Shown here piece by piece: positions 1-11,599 of a stretch of DNA of 64,000 nucleotides. The translations under genes and the position numbers were made by a program. Below the pieces are notes generated by a model. It worked only from the letters and a program-made list of their open reading frames with translations. It did not search any database and was not told the origin of the DNA. Within the stretch, counting starts at the first letter, position 1; each line of letters opens with the position of its first letter. Source of the stretch: Phyto melanocephala. Taxonomy: Eukaryota > Arthropoda > Insecta > Diptera > Rhinophoridae. The stretch spans positions 13,683,201 to 13,747,200 of the forward strand of contig OW799237.1 in the NCBI GenBank assembly GCA_941918925.1, in the 5' to 3' direction.

Positions 1-1090
1 ACAAAACTAAGACGTAAAATTGCAGAAACAATGATTGTGTAAGTAAGTAAAATAATGTTGATATGACGTAGTTGTTATTCTTAAAAATTGACCCAAACAC
101 GAATACAAAAACAAAAACTATATACATACTTAAAACAATAGGTAGAAGAGAAAATATAACTAAAATGATATGGTTGGTGGTGTATGATAAACATGACTTA
201 TTTCTTCTTAAGAAACAACTTCGAAACAGTACCCACTACTTTCGAAAGTAGAAAAAGCAATTACAGCCAACCAACCAACCAGCCAACCAACAGCTTGAAC
301 TTTACGGAAATTAAAGCTTAAAGACATTCGTATACCGACAAAAACAGCATTAGAAGCAGCCACAACAGTACCCAGTTCAACAAACTTTTTTCATATAAGA
401 ACAACAACAAATAATAAAAATAATGCAATAAGAACAACAACATTAATGTATTGCTAAAGATTTTAAGCTTGAAGATATTTATTTCAGTTCAAAACAAAAA
501 ACGAACTCAATAAAACAATGCATTGTTGCTATTGTAATAAATACAAAAAAAGTAACTAAACCACTAATAAAAAAAAAATTTTAACTATTTTTTTCAGTTT
601 TCTTTCAGGGCGTTGAGAAGAATAACAGATGTTAGATGGAGGATTTTTAAGGTTAAAATATTTTTTAAAAGAAAACAAAAGCAAAAGAACGAAACATAAA
701 CCTTCGCCATACTTCCTCACACACACACACAAATTGCCGTCAGAAAAGTACACAATATTATTAGAAAAAAATAATAATTTTTTAGAAAATTTTGATAAAG
801 TTCACATGAATTTAATATTTTTAAAAAAATTTCTATAATATTTTTCATTTATTTCTGTTCATATTCTATTCTATTTATAGAGAATTTACAAAAATTTTCT
901 GATAAATCACTGTTTCATAAGAAATTTCCAATTTCGATTTATTGATGAAACAGAATATCTCCGCAACGTCAAGGAAAAACGCTGTCATAAATGACACATA
1001 AATATGTAAGTCAACGGCATTTATTGTCATTTTATTTTCATATGATTGAATAATAATTGTTTTTATTTTCACTTCTTGTTACGCCAAAAC
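1..1090. other. AT-rich intergenic DNA
   Basis: I see no gene here. The stretch is A/T-rich with short A and T runs, a short CCAACCAACCAGCC simple repeat near 270 and a small (CA)n run near 718-732. Short open frames near 556-838 on both strands are low-complexity and overlap one another, so I treat them as chance. Confidence 0.6.
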
Positions 1091-1256
1091 ACATATTTGG
1101 TGAATTTACATAGTGTGCTATTTCGTCATATTGTCGTAAAGTTATAATTTCTAAAATTTAAAAATGTTCTTTAAAAGTCTGTATTGTCTATTGTAAGATT
1201 TTTAAAATATTTTAAAATTTTCAAAAATTATGACAATACCACATGATTACACATAT
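1091..1256. mobile_element. MITE, GTCATAAT-type family, copy 1 (diverged)
   Basis: The stretch ends in an inverted pair. The left arm carries a TTTACATAGTGTGC to GTCATATTGTC segment and the right arm carries ATTATGACAATACC to GATTACACATATTGTG. The interior is AT-rich with TTTTAAAATTTT strings. The same layout is found at about 2758-2926 and 6491-6660, so I group the three as one non-autonomous DNA-element family. This is the most diverged copy and its ends are approximate. No target duplication is clear. Confidence 0.5.
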
Positions 1257-1462
1257 TGTGAAAACGACAATGTTTCTGTTTACAAGATACCAAAAATTTT
1301 ATCATAATACGGTAACATTGTTAAGATAATGAGTGTTTTGATTAAGGAGCTAAAACTAATGGCTTTCAAAATATAATAGGTTATTTCTCATTTCTTTCTT
1401 ATATGACTGGTTTAAAGTATAATTTTTTTAATGAAAAAACTCATGCTTCTATTCTGTTCTAT

Positions 1463-1667
1463 TTTTATACCCTTCACCTGTGGTGCACAAGGGTAAAGGT
1501 AATTTTTACAATTTTCATTTTCGACCCCATATGTATGTATATATATTTATGTATGTACGTATTTCATATGGGATGAATGGTGATACAAACAATAGTTATT
1601 GCATGACTACAGGTTGTGAAGGGTATATAAGATTCGGTACGGCCGAACATAGCACTCTTACTTGTTG
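1463..1667 (-). repeat. Family A interspersed repeat, short copy with deleted core
   Basis: It opens with TATACCCTTCACCTGTGGTG and closes with a CGGTACGGCCGAA palindrome and CTCTTACTTGTT, which are the two ends of family A in inverse orientation. The AT-rich core and the GGACAGACGG block present in full copies are missing: the CGACCCCATA segment runs straight into the TATGTACGTATTTCATATG segment. It is therefore a deletion derivative of about 205 bp. The CACAGGTG form of the end is shared with the copies ending near 7960 and 22060, which suggests a subfamily. Confidence 0.8.
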
Positions 1668-2757
1668 TATTTATAGAAATTTTGCAACCAATTTGATAAA
1701 AACTTTTTAACAGACATTTATTTAATGTGTGTTTCAAGTAGAATTTCCATAGATTTCTTATCTAAAAAATTATAAAAATAATTTTGAATTTTTAAAAAAA
1801 CTTTGTAAAATTTTAAATTTATGAAAAAATATCGTAAAATTTTCTAAACACTAGTAAAATAAATTATAATTTTTATGTTGAGAGCGAATATATATTTTTT
1901 AAAACATTTTGTTATAGCAAACAAAAATGTTCATTTTCCATCCCTGTATGTATTCAATATAAAAAATATTTAAAAAACGTATAAAATTAAATTGTATTGT
2001 TTTACAAATTTAAAAATTACCAACAACAAATATACAATGCTGTTGGCTATTACAACAGCAGAGTCAATACAACACTAAACGGTAAATAAAAATTGAACTG
2101 TTGCAAAACAATTACTGTATTTACAAGTTGTCATAAATTCAAATGTTTTAAAATAATAACATAAAAAATATGAATGTTGTGAACAACCCTTCATAACTAA
2201 GTGTGATATATTAAATTTAAATGGCCAATTTTAAGAAATTTTTGATAACAGATTTTTTAACGGATATCAGAGGCGACAGCTCTGATTAGCAAACATTCAG
2301 CCGAAGACCGAATATTTATGACAACACAGTAGTATTATTTTAGGACAGTTTTTACTTGAAAAGCAACAACAATTTGTTAACACTATTGTGAAATCCTAGA
2401 ACATTATAACAATATGACATATTAGGACACCTTATGAATACAGTAAATCTGTCATAGACAAGCCACTGATGTTCATCAGCAAAGTGTAGTGCTGAAAAAT
2501 TACGCAAAACTGACCAAACACTTTTTAACAAGACGTCGCAACCTCAAAAAAATAATACATTCCACTATGCGTTGCCATCGATAAAACTAGATTTCGCCCG
2601 TCTTTGTAAATCAGCTGTTTTTGTGTGTAATTATTCCTCAAACAAAATAATCTTAAGAAAATACAAAATTCTTCAATTCACAAACCCCTGGTACTATTTT
2701 TAAGTAAATTAACAGTAATGTATGCCTACTTTTGTTAATTTCCACTAAAAGATTTTT
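1668..2757. other. AT-rich intergenic DNA
   Basis: No gene or clear element is visible. It contains A/T strings and scattered AACAACAA-type runs. A short segment near 2395-2455 contains ATATGACATATTAGGACACC and loosely resembles the nearby MITE family, but I cannot define its ends. Confidence 0.5.
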
Positions 2758-2926
2758 GGCCAATCCACAAGGGTGTCATATGTCATATTTTTATAAAGTC
2801 ATAAGTTCATACAATTTTTTAAAATATTTTAAGGTTTTGTATTGCTTTTTGTAAAATTTTTAGACCTTTTTAAAATTTTTTTATATTATGACAATACGAC
2901 ACTTAAGACACCCTTGTGAATTGGCC
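2758..2926. mobile_element. MITE, GTCATAAT-type family, copy 2
   Basis: It has clear terminal inverted repeats. The left end reads GGCCAATCCACAAGGGTGTC, and the reverse complement of the right end reads GGCCAATTCACAAGGGTGTC, one mismatch in 20. Further in, the right arm carries ATTATGACAATACGACAC, the motif shared with the copies near 1091 and 6491. The interior is AT-rich and non-coding, about 169 bp in all. The target duplication is not evident, so the superfamily is left open. Confidence 0.7.
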
Positions 2927-3594
2927 ACATGTAAAGCAATACAATTTTATTTCATATGTTTTTGAAGTTTCGTATTGCAAAACAAAAAACATAAGCTTTT
3001 TTTATTGAAAATAAATAAATTTAAAGCAAAAATATTAATCAAACATATATTTTTTTCAATTTATTTTTAAATAATTTTCAATAAATAAAATTAAGCCGAA
3101 TTAATAAAAAAATACAACCATAATAATAAGGTCTACTAAAATAATTTTTTACGTTTCGTATTAAATTCACACAGGGATGGGAGTTTCAAATTTTTTTTTT
3201 GGAATCATTTGAATTTCTTTTGTAGTATTTTTTTTGTTTTCTATATAAATATGTATTTTTTTTAACTCAAAAGTTTTGTATTTTTGTTTAACTACAAGAA
3301 TTTACTAAAAATATAATAAAACTACTTAATTTTTTTTCTTTTTAACATTTCAAGATACAACCGATATAACAGAAATTGTGTTCATAAATGAATAAGTCAA
3401 AATTGCATGTTAATAGACTATACAACATAAAATAAGGGGGTTGTTATTACAACAACAATTTTTTAATCTAAAATGCGAATCATTTAAAGATTTAAATTTT
3501 ACTAAATTGTAAATATTAATTCAGGGTTTTTAGCATATATTTATTTTTATGGTTTGCTTTACAACATCTGATTTACATTTAAAACAGCACACAT
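2927..3594. other. AT-rich intergenic DNA
   Basis: No gene is visible. The stretch is almost wholly A/T homopolymer-rich sequence with T runs near 3190-3260 and 3330. Confidence 0.6.
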
Positions 3595-3880
3595 CGTCGC
3601 ATTTCAGCTCTGGTCGAGTCAAGGGCTCGCGCGTCATTGTCGTTAACGTTGTCGAATAAAGACAATCAGGCCGTACCTTTTCATCTGACTTCGAGAGTTT
3701 TTCGTCTCACTCTCGCATTGGTAGCGGTACCAAGGTGAAGTTACCCGAAGTCTCAATTAACATCTGCAAAACTTTTAATAAGAATATCTTTCACATTCAG
3801 CTCCGACTTTCTATATAAAGGTATAGGTTAACTTACAGATACTGAACCATCGTGGGATACCCTGGCTCTATGGTTTTAAA
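3595..3880. other. GC-richer island, possible LTR or old element remnant
   Basis: Base composition shifts abruptly here compared with the flanks, with strings such as GGTCGAGTCAAGGGCTCGCG, an AATAAAGACAATC near 3655 (a possible polyadenylation signal) and CTATATAAAG near 3812 (TATA-like). No long ORF crosses it. The mix of signals would fit a solo LTR or a fragment of one, but I found no matching second copy, no target duplication and no primer-binding site I trust. It could equally be an unrelated repeat or a non-coding exon. Confidence 0.2.
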
Positions 3881-5190
3881 ACCTTGCCATTTAAATTAAG
3901 TAAAAAAATAAAAGCACACATTTGGTTATGAGCAGTGTTTACAACAGTAGTATTTTACATTTAAAAACATTTGAATTTTTTACACCTTGTGAATGTGCTA
4001 ACTTTTTATACAAAAATTTTTATTTTAAAAAATTTGCAAAAAAAATCTTCATTAATACATATACACATGTTAAAAAACTGCACATTTGTTCCGTAAAACA
4101 CTATTCAATTAAGAAAATATTTAATTTGAAAATTGCACTTGACTTTTGTTACCCTTTAATTAACTGAAATTAAAAATCTTTGTTTCGCGCCAAGAACCAC
4201 CATTTACTCTCAACAACAGCAAAGTTGACTATCAGTAAATAAAATGAAAAATTTCCAAGAATGTCACCATCATTTAGTTATAACGCAAAAAAAGCACAAA
4301 ACAACAACAACAACAAAATCGAAATTTAAAACCACCCAAAAATAAACAATTGCACACATACAAATAGTTTACCCTAGTCCAACAGTTTGACAATGCCATA
4401 CGAGTATTTAAACCATAAATTTGTTCGAAGGTATTGCAATACGTGGGATATTGAAATTAATCCAAAATTATAAATTGCCACTGCATACAAAATTACCTAC
4501 GACAACAAATATATAAAATAAGAACAAAAAATAACTAACAGGGGTTGATATGGCGAGCTAAAAGTATTAACGCCAATGGTAGCAATTGACTGACACTCTG
4601 TTTTTAGATAGATTGAATGTGAATGAAACCCCACAATAAAACCGACGATAATAATGGTTGGTGGTGTTGTGGACGATGAAAATGATGATTACATTGGCTG
4701 GTGATGGTAGTAGCATAGCGTCATACGTCAGTGTTTATTGTATTTAGTGCCTTCTTTTTTAATTTTCAGCATTAATTTCATGGTTTCAAATGTTTAAATT
4801 ACCGCCACACTCTCTGCACACTCTTTGGGCTTAAAATTTATGTGCGAGCTTAGCCAAAACTATACACAAAATTACATATAAAATTTTAGAAGAGCATAAA
4901 ATAAAACATAGATTGATAAAAACAAAACGAACAATAACAAAATTTTAAATACACACAGTCATACATTTAAACACACACATAAAACAAATAAAATTATTGA
5001 AAATAATTTTATACTTTGTTTACATAAAATTTTGAAAAGAAACAAAATTTCATTCCACGATTTCATTGATGATGCCATGAAAACAACACAGAAAAAAAAC
5101 AATTTTTTTTTTTTAAGTTTTATAGGGTGGGGGAGGAGGTGCTGTAGAAGTTGATACTCACTACCACCCATATTATTAAATATAAATAAG
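3881..5190. other. AT-rich intergenic DNA
   Basis: No gene is supported. An 81-codon frame at 3922-4167 is AT-driven with no recognisable domain. Near 4640-4730 there is a run of GATGATGA/GGTGGT-like simple sequence. Confidence 0.5.
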
Positions 5191-5973
5191 AACAAGTAAA
5201 AGCGCTATATTCGGCCGTGCCGAATCTTATATACCCTTCACAACGTGTAGTCATGCAATAACAGTAAATTCACGTATGTATGTTAAAAAAAACAAAAAAA
5301 AAATAAAAAATAAAAAAAAAAATTTAAAAAAAAAAAATTTAAAAAAAAATTATTATATACATATATAATATATATAAAACAAAAAAAAAAATAAAAAAAA
5401 AATTAAAAAAAAATAATAATAAAAATATATATAATATATTAAATAACAAATAAAAAAAAAATAAAAAAAAAATTAAAAAAAAAAATTTTAAAAAAATTTT
5501 AAAAAAATTTAAAAAAAAATTTTTTTGCCTCAGCTGGGATTCGATGCCACGTTTTCTCTAACCAGTATACACGTTTGTATGTATGTATGTTGTTGTTGTA
5601 ATGTTGTTTTTATGAAAAGAAAATCGAGGTGGTCGTGGGTTTTTGCTCATATCTCAGTTGTTTATGTACCGATGTTTCTGATTTTCAATACCGATCTACT
5701 CCCGAATATTTCTGATATTTTAATACCTTACCCGGGTCCAACCTATGTCGGGGGGCTTCAAAAAGTTGATTTCAACATACACACGGACAGACGGTCAGAC
5801 GGACAGACGGTCAGACGGACAGACGGACAGACGGTCAGGGCTTAATCGACTCCTCTATTCATAAGCTTTCAGAAAATATATACTTTATGGGGTCGGAAAT
5901 GAAAATTGTAGAAATTTCACACGGAATGACAAACCTATATATACCCTTTTTCACTGTGTGAAGGGTATAAAAA
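5191..5973 (+). repeat. Family A interspersed repeat, full-length copy
   Basis: This is a near-complete copy of the dominant repeat. Order of parts: AACAAGTAAAAGCGCTATAT; the palindrome TTCGGCCGTGCCGAA; TATACCCTTCACAACG; a core of about 250 bp almost entirely A and T; TCAGCTGGGATTCGATGCCA; a TATGTATG/TTGTTG microsatellite; a GGACAGACGG tandem block; CTTTATGGGGTCGGAAATG; and the closing CACTGTGTGAAGGGTATA. The TATACCCTTCAC near the start and GTGAAGGGTATA at the end form a short inverted pair. A 106-codon frame in the 3' half has no known domain and is broken in most other copies. The copy at 20841-21612 is almost identical. Confidence 0.85.
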
Positions 5974-6490
5974 TAAGACACAGAAATGTGTTTTAATATT
6001 AATTTGTTTGTTAATATTGTTTTATTGCTGACGTTGTTACATTTAATCCCACAAACTGCTACACAAAGTTGTTGTTGCAATACCGTACAGTAACCATTTA
6101 TTCAACCATCAAACTAAAATAAATTAATGTTAATTTGTTTGTATTGGATTTGTGTGTTTTCAAATTTTCTCTAAAACGCAAATATTTTAAATCTAAATTG
6201 CGTGTGGAAAGTAAATTAATACAGAAATTTGTGGCCACAGTAAGATAATAAAACAAGAAGTTTATTTGTTACTGATGAATGGTTTGATTAATTGTTAACC
6301 TTTTGAGGGCCAGTAAGAAAGAATTCGTTAATTTAAATTTAAAAAATAACGGTTTTCATTAATTATACTATGAAACAAATATCCTTTTATACAAACACAT
6401 GTACATATGTACACATGTGTCTATTTTTGGCTGTGACAATTTTTTTGTTACCACCAAAAATGAAAAGATTGTTATCTTTGACATAGTTGG
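5974..6490. other. AT-rich intergenic DNA
   Basis: No gene or repeat is recognised apart from scattered short runs. A short ACATGTACATATGTACACATGT near-palindrome lies near 6398-6420. Confidence 0.5.
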
Positions 6491-6660
6491 TGTATTCACA
6501 AGAAGCCCTAAGAGTCGTATTGTCATAATGCCACAATTTGTCAAAAATTTTAATATAAATGAAAAGTATTGTATTGTTGATAGTAAAATTTTAAGCCGTT
6601 TCAAAATTTTAAAAAATATTATATTATGACAATACGACCCTTATGACATTTTGTAAATTT
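6491..6660. mobile_element. MITE, GTCATAAT-type family, copy 3
   Basis: The left arm has CTAAGAGTCGTATTGTCATA and the reverse complement of the right arm has ATAAGGGTCGTATTGTCATA, so an exact GTCGTATTGTCATAAT block sits at both ends in inverted orientation. The interior is AT-rich and non-coding. The outer ends (TATTCACAAG on the left, ACAAAATGTCATAAGGGTCG reverse-complemented on the right) are less well matched, so boundaries are approximate. Confidence 0.65.
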
Positions 6661-7434
6661 TTGAATGTCTGTCATACATATGATATAGCGATGTATATAA
6701 AGTTCACATATGAAAAAGAGAGTGTGATGGTTATCTCAAATACAACAGTGTTAGACTACATATTATATTGGTGGACTTAAAAAAGGATCAACATTTTACT
6801 TTATTTAATTGTAGCGAAAAGTGCCGTAGACTACAGAATTTAAACACCGTTTTCCAAGGAATATCGAGTTTAAATCCTGACAGAGTTCATGGTGCATTAG
6901 GCTGCAACCGGTGAATGTAAAATATTTATCCTCTTTTAATTACACTAATGAATCTGTACTAGCAGTCGAGCATGCAATGACCAATCAAAATTTAAAGATT
7001 TTTGTGAAATTGAATAGGGTGATCTATATCCGTTATTGTATTGAATTTTTTATTTTTTTTTTTTTTTAAGAAATTTAGAATTTATTGTTAAATCTTAAAC
7101 TTAAGTTTTTTTTTTCACAGCTTTAATATTTTTTACAAAAAATCAATCAGAGATTATGTACAAAAAAGTCCTTTTTGAAAATGTGTTATATTTTGTACTA
7201 CCATTTTTCGTACTATAATATTTAGGGCTAAATATTAAGTACTAAGCATTTAATTCATTCAGAGCATTCAAAATTATTCAGAGCAATAAAATTTAGTTTT
7301 AAAAAATTTGTTACATTATTATTCAGAAATTAAATATTTCATTGTTTATTATAAAAATATTTAGAACATCAAATTTAGTACAACTATAAAAAAAATTTTT
7401 TACAAAAATCTATTATTTGCAATATTATTTACTG
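6661..7434. other. AT-rich intergenic DNA
   Basis: No gene is visible. It contains T tracts near 7050 and 7106, and many short repeats of TTTAGTACTAAA/AGTAC type that continue past the following family A copy (about 8040-8230). This suggests the family A copy at 7435 inserted into one older AGTAC-rich stretch. Confidence 0.5.
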
Positions 7435-7961
7435 TACAAAAAAAAATTTAAAAAAGTTTAAAAAAAAATTTTAAAAAAAATTTAAAAAAAATTAAAAAAA
7501 AAATAAAATAAAAAAAATATAAATAATATATTAAATAAAAAAATAAAATAAAATAATATAAAAAAATTTATTTGGCACAGCTGGGATTCGATGCCACGTT
7601 TACTCTAACCAGTATATATGTATGTATGTATGTATGTTGTTGTTGTATTTGTGAAAAAAACGAGGTGGTCGGGGGTTTTCGCTTATATCTCAGAAAGTTA
7701 TGGGGCGATTGTGCTGAATTTCAATAGCGATTCATTCCCGGATATTTCCAAAAGATCGATACCATACAGGAACATGTAGTTGCTTCTAAAAGTTGATTTC
7801 AACGAACACACGGACAGACGGTCAGGGCTTAATCGACTCCTCTATTCATAAGCTTTCAGAAAAGATATACTTTATGGGGTCGGAAATGGAAATTGTAGAA
7901 ATTACAAACGGAATGACAAATCTATATATACCCTTGTGCACCACAGGTGAAGGGTATAAAA
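7435..7961 (+). repeat. Family A interspersed repeat, 3' part, CACAGGTG subfamily
   Basis: The copy begins in an A-rich core and continues through CAGCTGGGATTCGATGCCAC, the TATGTATG block, ACACGGACAGACGGTCAGGG and CTTTATGGGGTCGGAAATG to the end TGCACCACAGGTGAAGGG. The 5' AACAAGTAA/TTCGGCCGTGCCGAA part is absent, so it is 5'-truncated. Its middle section (TCAGAAAGTTATGGGGCGAT) differs from that of the 5191 copy but matches the copy ending at 22060, which supports a distinct subfamily. Confidence 0.8.
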
Positions 7962-10513
7962 AACACACATATTCAGAAATGAAATATTCGCTAAAAAATC
8001 TTACAAAAATATATTTTACTGTAATTAAATAATAGAAATAATTAAATTACATTACATTTTTTAATGTTTAGTACTAAAATGTTTTATGTAATTAAAATTT
8101 CGTATGTAGTACTCAAAAAATATCGAAATTATTTAAAATTTAGTAATAAAATTTTTAGTACCAACAGCATTAGTACTAAAAATAAATAACTGCTATTAAA
8201 AATTAAGAAACAAAATTAAATTCTTAAATATTTACTTAACAAATAGAAACCTAAAATTGTGTATAACGATATCAGTACCAAATATGTATACCCGTGTGCA
8301 CGTGTGAAGGGAATAATAACCATTTCTTTACATCATTCCAAAAAAAAAGTACAAAAACGAGTACAAATCACCGAAGAAACGGATTTTAATATAAACAACA
8401 AAGTTTTATTAGTTCAAAATACAACAGTACTTAAACATTGTTTAAAATTTTTAGGGCAAAACTTTCATTCAGCCCGTCCATTAAAGGGTTAAACTTACTA
8501 TTTTCACATAAATGTGTTAATGTAATTTTAACGTTTTATCACTTTTTTGACGTCTAATAGTTTTTGAAATTAAAGATTTTTATACTTCAATATTATTTAT
8601 TTATTTAATTTTTCTTATTTTCTCAACATTTTAGTTGATATTTGAAAAATCTTAAAAACTTATAAGTATATCAGTATGCTATATATGCTAAGATATAGTA
8701 ACTTTCATATGATACTTGAAACCTAAAAAGGTAAGTCATTTTAAGGGTTAAATGTCAACATAACTTAGTCGAATTTCATGCTTTTCTCTTTTTCTTAACG
8801 AGTAACTTTTGAATGATTTCATTTTCTTTTGTTTTATTTTGCTCATTCTTTTCATTTTTATTTTTTTTTATTTTTTCATTAATGATTAGTTAGTTCAACT
8901 TGTGTATTATGTGCATCATTAGTACATTCGGTTGACAGAATAAAGACGATGATGATTATGATGAAGACGTGGACTAAGGCGTTGATGAGAACAACAAGGT
9001 GTTAAGTTGAGGTTCACATAAAGTCAACATTCAACACTTAAGGCTGTTTTAAGTCAAAATATTTCTTTAGGATACAATTCTACACCTAGATTTACATATT
9101 CAAACGTACATGCATATTATGTATGTATGTATGAATGACAGAATGTAAATAATGTATGTAAGTGAATGTTAATATGAGTGAGTAAATGACTGAATCAAGA
9201 ATTCATGTACATATAGGTACCTACATACATATGTATATCCATGCAGATATGAAACGTAAGCTTAAGACGTATGTATGTTAAAATATAAGTACTTAAAGTG
9301 GTTTTTGGCAATGTCATAAAATTGCGGAAATATCACATCATCACCAACCATGACATCTTTATAAACACGCTCAAATACTGTGGCAAACAATAACACCAGC
9401 CATGTATGTTTGAACATACATATGTACATACATTTGTTATTATGTTAAGTTATTTGTCTGGAATGTAAAAGGCAAAACTTGACACTTGACTCATAAAAAT
9501 TTATGAATATTTCTTACAATTTGCAATTTTAATGCTAAATAAATTTCATAACAACAACTATTGTTTTTACTTAAGAACCCTTTAATAATTTTAATCCGAC
9601 AAACTCGCAAATTTATCTTCAAAACTAAACTCCTGAAGCTGAAAACAAAAAATATAAATAAAAGATCTTTTAAAAGCAAAGATATAAAGTTTCCAAAAAA
9701 TAATGCTGGCGACATATTGCGTTGTGGTAGTTAACTTTAAAAAAAAGACTACAAAAAAAAACACTGTTGTTAATGTTGCAGACTGGCTCATGTAATTGGT
9801 GTTGTTGTTGTATAATGATTGCATGAAGTTCATGTTCATGTTGAAGTCTAGTCTTCCTTCACACAATTGATTCATTGAGTTAAAAAGTCAGTCAGTGAGT
9901 CTTATTCAGTGCGGCAAAGTCAAAAGCGTGAAAAAATACAGTTTAAATTGTCTATGCCAGCAATACAAAAACTACAAATACAAAATCTATACACTCACAA
10001 ACATTAAATACCACAATTCCTCCTACTTTTTTTTTGTTATAAAAAAAAAAATCATTTGAGCTTTTTTCCTCTATCGGTATTGTAAATGTATTCAAAATAA
10101 TTTATCTTCATTGTACGGAACCAAACAACAACAAAAAGTAACACATTGACAGTTATACTTAAAGAGATTAAAAGAACTGTACGGATGTTTAAACGGTACT
10201 TAAAGATACCATGTAAAAACATTCTGAATACCGTTTGACTTTTGGCTGACGTTTAGGAAAAGAAAAAAAATTATGAAATTTTTCTAAGAACACTTTTCCA
10301 TTTTCTAAAATAAAAATATTCATTTTATAAATTTTATAAAAATACAAAGTTTTATTTAAAATTTACAAAAAAAAACATAATTTATTTGCAAAATTTCAAG
10401 TAAGAATTTTGTGAAAAATTTATGTACAAAAAATTTTACAAAAAAATGTCAAAAAAGAGAAAATATCAAATTTTAACAAGAAAGCACCAAACATTTTCTG
10501 TAAAAAGAAAATA
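7962..10513. other. AT-rich intergenic DNA with small repeat relics
   Basis: No gene is supported. A 30-bp scrap of a family A end (TATACCCGTGTGCACGTGTG followed by AAGGGAATA) lies near 8287-8315. ATGT/TATG tetranucleotide runs lie near 9118-9170 and 9215-9240. Two overlapping minus-strand frames at 9491-9875 are rich in F, L and K and show no domain I recognise. Confidence 0.5.
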
Positions 10514-10765
10514 TCTGTGGCTTGGAGCTAAAAGGGTCAATGTCAAAATATTTACTTTTGAGAAAATTGGAATTGAACTTTAACTTTTATAGATGCTTTG
10601 ATAGTGACATTGGCCAGCATTTTATTTATGAAGCTGTTCTGGGTGATTAAGTATGACTTAAGCTGTTTTATCATAATGAAAAAGAGCAAGAAAACAAATC
10701 TAATGCAATGATTAACTCAAAAGAGCCAAAAAGTGATATTGGCCCTTTTAGCTCCAAGCCACAGA
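10514..10765. mobile_element. MITE with about 32-bp terminal inverted repeats and TA flanks
   Basis: The left end reads TCTGTGGCTTGGAGCTAAAA and the reverse complement of the right end is the same over these 20 bases, continuing GGG(T/C)CAAT(G/A)TCA with two mismatches. Both ends are flanked by TA (10512-10513 and 10766-10767), the duplication expected of Tc1/mariner-mobilised elements. The 252-bp interior has no ORF. It is therefore a non-autonomous element; the Tc1/mariner assignment rests on the TA alone, which in AT-rich DNA is weak. Confidence 0.7.
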
Positions 10766-10841
10766 TATATTTTATTTATTCCATAAATGTTCTAAAAATA
10801 AAAAAATTTTATTAAGCAAAAATTTGCCAAAAAAAAAACTT

Positions 10842-11356
10842 CACAGTACAACACAAAAAAAAAATCACAGTGTTCTGACAATGGATTCTTCTACTAGAAG
10901 AGACCAAACATATATACATGTACAGTCGTTTTGAAAAATCACATCGGAATATTATTTAGGGGGGTTAAGGTTCCCCCCTTTGGCCTGTTCTTGGAATTAT
11001 GTATTCATTACATCCGAGATGTACGATATGTTTAGCAGTCTTGAAGAAAATATTTAGCCAAATATTTTTGTGGAACATACTAACCCTCTAACTGACCCAG
11101 ATTGTTAGATTTATTCTAAAAAATTGCACAGTACAACACAAAAAAAATCACAGTGTTCTGACAATGAATTCAACAAACAAATATACATGTGCAGGCGTTT
11201 TGAAAAATCACGTCGGAAGTTTATTCAAGGGGGTGTTAAAGTTCCCTCCTTTGGCCTGTTCTTGAAATTATGTGTTCATTACATCCGTGATGAATGATAT
11301 GTTCATCAATCTTGTAGAAAATATGCCCCAGATTGTTAGATTTATTCTAAAAAATC
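10842..11356. repeat. Imperfect tandem duplication (two units of about 230-280 bp)
   Basis: Unit 1 runs about 10842-11126 and unit 2 about 11127-11356. Both start with CACAGTACAACACAAAAAAA, continue with ATCACAGTGTTCTGACAATG, share a CGTTTTGAAAAATCAC segment, a GG-run and CCTTTGGCCTGTTCTTG, and end in CCAGATTGTTAGATTTATTC. Unit 1 has about 50 extra bases before the shared end. No coding content is seen. It looks like a local segmental duplication of an unidentified repeat. Confidence 0.75.
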
Positions 11357-11599
11357 TTAAAAAAAAAATCGCCAAAAACGGGAGAGGGCGGAGATGTAAT
11401 TTTTTACAAAAATCTTGGCCATAAAATTTTACTACACATGTCCAAACACACTAAAACCCAAAATTTAATACAAACAGCAAAAGCCATCCAAACTCAAGAT
11501 TGCCCATTAAGGGTTAATTTAGTTATTGTTAGCATTCATATTTTTTTGTCTCCTGAATTTAAAACCATTATCAGAACCCTATACATTTAGAAAAGTGTT

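Noticed and set aside
5780..5840. Regular GACAGACGGTC / GACAGACGGAC units as a possible CRISPR or satellite array
   Set aside because: The units are 8-10 bp with no unique spacers, occur in each family A copy, and this is a eukaryotic genome.
5525..5845. About 100-codon open frames recurring at 5525-5845, 21189-21485, 29377-29697 and, inverted, 55061-55354
   Set aside because: They are the 3' half of family A read through its microsatellite (CMYVCCCC) and tandem block (TDRRSDGQ). They start at different codons, change length with the number of GACAGACG units, are lost in truncated copies and show no domain.
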